Source: Bacteroidales bacterium (GTDB taxonomy: Bacteria > Bacteroidota > Bacteroidia > Bacteroidales > PUMT01). From it: a stretch of DNA of 6,830 nt. A program made the translations under genes and the position numbers. The notes under the pieces are model-generated. The model made no database searches and was not told the origin of the DNA. It worked only from the letters and a program-made list of their open reading frames with translations. Shown here in pieces: positions 6,056-6,830 of the stretch; the first letter of the stretch is position 1; every line of letters starts with the position of its first letter. The stretch lies in NCBI GenBank assembly GCA_007132365.1, contig SLOS01000180.1:1-6830 (forward strand), given 5' to 3'.

Positions 6056-6178
6056 TCAGGTTATATTATATGGGAGGAAAAAAGTTTTACTTCGTTGTCC
6101 GGATCCTGCATTTCGAACACTCTTTTTTTAAGGCGAAGCGAGCAAAATGGGTGTTTATTAAATAATGCCATAACCAAC

Positions 6179-6192
6179 AATAATATATTATT
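6179..6192. promoter_or_regulatory. Candidate operator: 14-base perfect palindrome upstream of HEPN
   Basis: AATAATATATTATT is a perfect palindrome ending 14 bases before the predicted -7 element (6207), where a -33 contact would lie. Toxin-antitoxin operons are often autoregulated through palindromes over their promoters. The matching position upstream of the HEPN relic (2878-2891) shares 10 of 14 bases and keeps the right arm ATTATT, with the symmetry broken. AT-rich palindromes arise easily by chance, so this is tentative. Confidence 0.35.
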
Positions 6193-6200
6193 CAACCAAT

Positions 6201-6224
6201 TTATTTTATCTTTGAATTACGATA
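6201..6224 (+). promoter_or_regulatory. Predicted promoter of the HEPN/MNT operon
   Basis: The block contains TATCTTTG at 6207-6214, a full match to the Bacteroidota -7 consensus TAnnTTTG. Transcription would begin about seven bases later, leaving a leader of only about 17 bases before the ATG at 6238 and no Shine-Dalgarno site. A -33 TTTG is not visible. The whole 24-base block is repeated exactly at 2900-2923, upstream of the HEPN relic. Confidence 0.6.
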
Positions 6225-6237
6225 TACAATACCTTTA

Positions 6238-6624
6238 ATGGACGACAAAGTAAATTACTGGAAGGATCTTTCGGATTATGATCTTGAAACAGCAGCAGCA
6301 ATGCTGAACAGTAAAAGATTTTTATATGTGGGATTTATGTGCCATCAGACTATTGAGAAGATTTTTAAAGCTTATTATTCAAAATTGACATCGGAAGTTG
6401 CACCATTTTCCCACAGTTTATCCTATATAGCCAGAAAGGGTCAATTTTACGATATTTTTTCAGAGGAACAGCAAGATTTTATAGACCAGTTAGAACCTCT
6501 GAATATCGAAGCGAGGTACCCCTCGCACAAGGAGAGACTTTTAAAGAGCCTGACAAATGAAAAATGTAAAGAGCTAATTGAAAAGACCCAACAATTGCAG
6601 CAATGGATAAAATCGAAGCTATAG
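6238..6624 (+). CDS. HEPN-domain protein, likely toxin of a HEPN/MNT pair
   Basis: This 128-residue, all-helical, cytoplasmic protein has the length of a single HEPN domain. It shows family marks: YWKDLSDYDLETAAAML (7-23), VGFMCHQTIEKIFKAYY (31-47), the FSHSL turn (57-61), and EARYPSHKERLLK (91-103). HEPN proteins paired with a minimal nucleotidyltransferase are RNase toxins neutralised by the partner in studied cases (HepT/MntA, where MntA adds AMP to the toxin). The usual active motif is R-x4-6-H. Here Arg93 and His97 are separated by only three residues and the HepT target tyrosine after the His is absent. This may be the ARYP-type HEPN subgroup, whose activity is less certain. The next gene starts inside this one with a 22-base overlap, so the two are translationally coupled. 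The ATG at 6238 sits 24 bases after the predicted -7 element, which supports this start. A decayed copy lies at 2900-3003. Confidence 0.87.
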   Translation: MDDKVNYWKDLSDYDLETAAAMLNSKRFLYVGFMCHQTIEKIFKAYYSKLTSEVAPFSHSLSYIARKGQFYDIFSEEQQDFIDQLEPLNIEARYPSHKERLLKSLTNEKCKELIEKTQQLQQWIKSKL

Positions 6625-6830
6625 AGAAGGTCAAAAAGTACAAACTTTTACTTAAAGATCATTTTCAGCTTGATAATGTGTACCTTTTTGGTTCTTATGC
6701 CAAAAACACCAACAAGGAAGATAGTGATATTGATGTTGCCATCGTTGTTAGCAATATTTCGGAAGACTTTTTTGCAGTCAATCCACTTCTGTGGAAAATA
6801 AGGAGACAAGTTGACGATAGAATTGAACCT
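6603..6830 (+). CDS. Minimal nucleotidyltransferase (MNT), likely antitoxin, cut by window end
   Basis: The frame from the ATG at 6603 stays open for 76 codons to the window edge with no stop. It carries the nucleotidyltransferase signature VYLFGSYAKNTNKEDSDIDV (26-45): Gly30-Ser31 for the nucleotide phosphates, then Asp42 and Asp44 as the metal-binding DxD pair. The third acidic residue may lie in DDRIEP (71-76), at the cut. Family members are usually about 100-140 residues, so roughly half to three quarters is seen. The gene overlaps the HEPN gene by 22 bases in another frame, a usual arrangement for HEPN/MNT toxin-antitoxin pairs. By analogy with MntA it would modify the HEPN partner with AMP; this is family knowledge, not visible here. 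No Shine-Dalgarno site is evident, so coupled translation from the HEPN gene is likely. Confidence 0.87.
   Translation, partial: MDKIEAIEKVKKYKLLLKDHFQLDNVYLFGSYAKNTNKEDSDIDVAIVVSNISEDFFAVNPLLWKIRRQVDDRIEP

Larger units (their letters stand above)
5559..6237. other. Repeat-rich gap without an established gene
   Basis: These 679 bases hold repeats and structured DNA, with no convincing gene. In order there are: a small GC-rich hairpin, GCCCT (5589-5593) with AGGGC (5598-5602) and no T-run; a nested inverted repeat (5694-5811); a 9-base tandem array (5811-5859); an element with terminal inverted repeats (5921-6055); an AT-rich stretch with a 14-base palindrome (6179-6192); and the HEPN promoter block (6201-6224). 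Base composition shifts abruptly, with about 5703-5800 far richer in G and C than the flanking genes. This fits an insertion hot spot or a tract of dispersed repeats. Confidence 0.55.

Noticed and set aside
6070..6165. A 31-codon frame (MGGKKFYFVVRILHF...) upstream of the HEPN gene.
   Set aside because: It is short, lies in repeat-rich DNA, and shows no family motif or convincing initiation signal of its own.

Overview
The window looks like a piece of a Bacteroidota chromosome, probably a polysaccharide-degrading lineage of the Marinilabiliales/Prolixibacteraceae kind. This placement is inferred from gene types and signals, not from a marker gene. Support comes from lipoprotein and export signals on nearly every protein, a formylglycine-type sulfatase, a ThuA-like protein, AT-rich leaders without clear Shine-Dalgarno sites, and promoter elements matching the Bacteroidota -7 consensus TAnnTTTG.

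Layout. Positions 2-61 are the last codons of an unidentified upstream gene. A lipoprotein with a right-handed parallel beta-helix (120-1931, +) converges on an exported ThuA-domain protein (1989-2768, -). The divergent gap 2769-3080 separates ThuA from an exported S1-type sulfatase (3081-4532, +). After a 420-base gap comes a small orphan lipoprotein (4953-5558, +) with a good predicted promoter. The 679-base gap 5559-6237 is rich in repeats: a nested inverted repeat with a central hairpin (5694-5811), five tandem copies of a 9-mer (5811-5859) that read as Met-Glu-Gly codons on the minus strand, and a 135-base element with imperfect terminal inverted repeats (5921-6055). The window ends in a HEPN/MNT toxin-antitoxin-type pair: HEPN at 6238-6624, overlapped by 22 bases by a nucleotidyltransferase cut off at the window edge (6603-6830).

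The most notable result is a decayed second copy of the HEPN gene just upstream of the sulfatase. Positions 2900-2923 match the HEPN promoter region (6201-6224) over 24 identical bases. Positions 2939-3003 align without gaps to the 3' part of the HEPN gene (6508-6572) at 50 of 65 identical bases, but with two in-frame stops. About 268 bases, including the start codon, are deleted between these blocks. The relic's promoter-like sequence now points at the sulfatase.

The beta-helix protein, ThuA-like protein and sulfatase could plausibly act together outside the cytoplasm on a sulfated glycan. No SusC/SusD pair, sulfatase-maturating enzyme or regulator is in the window, so a polysaccharide utilisation locus is inferred and not shown.
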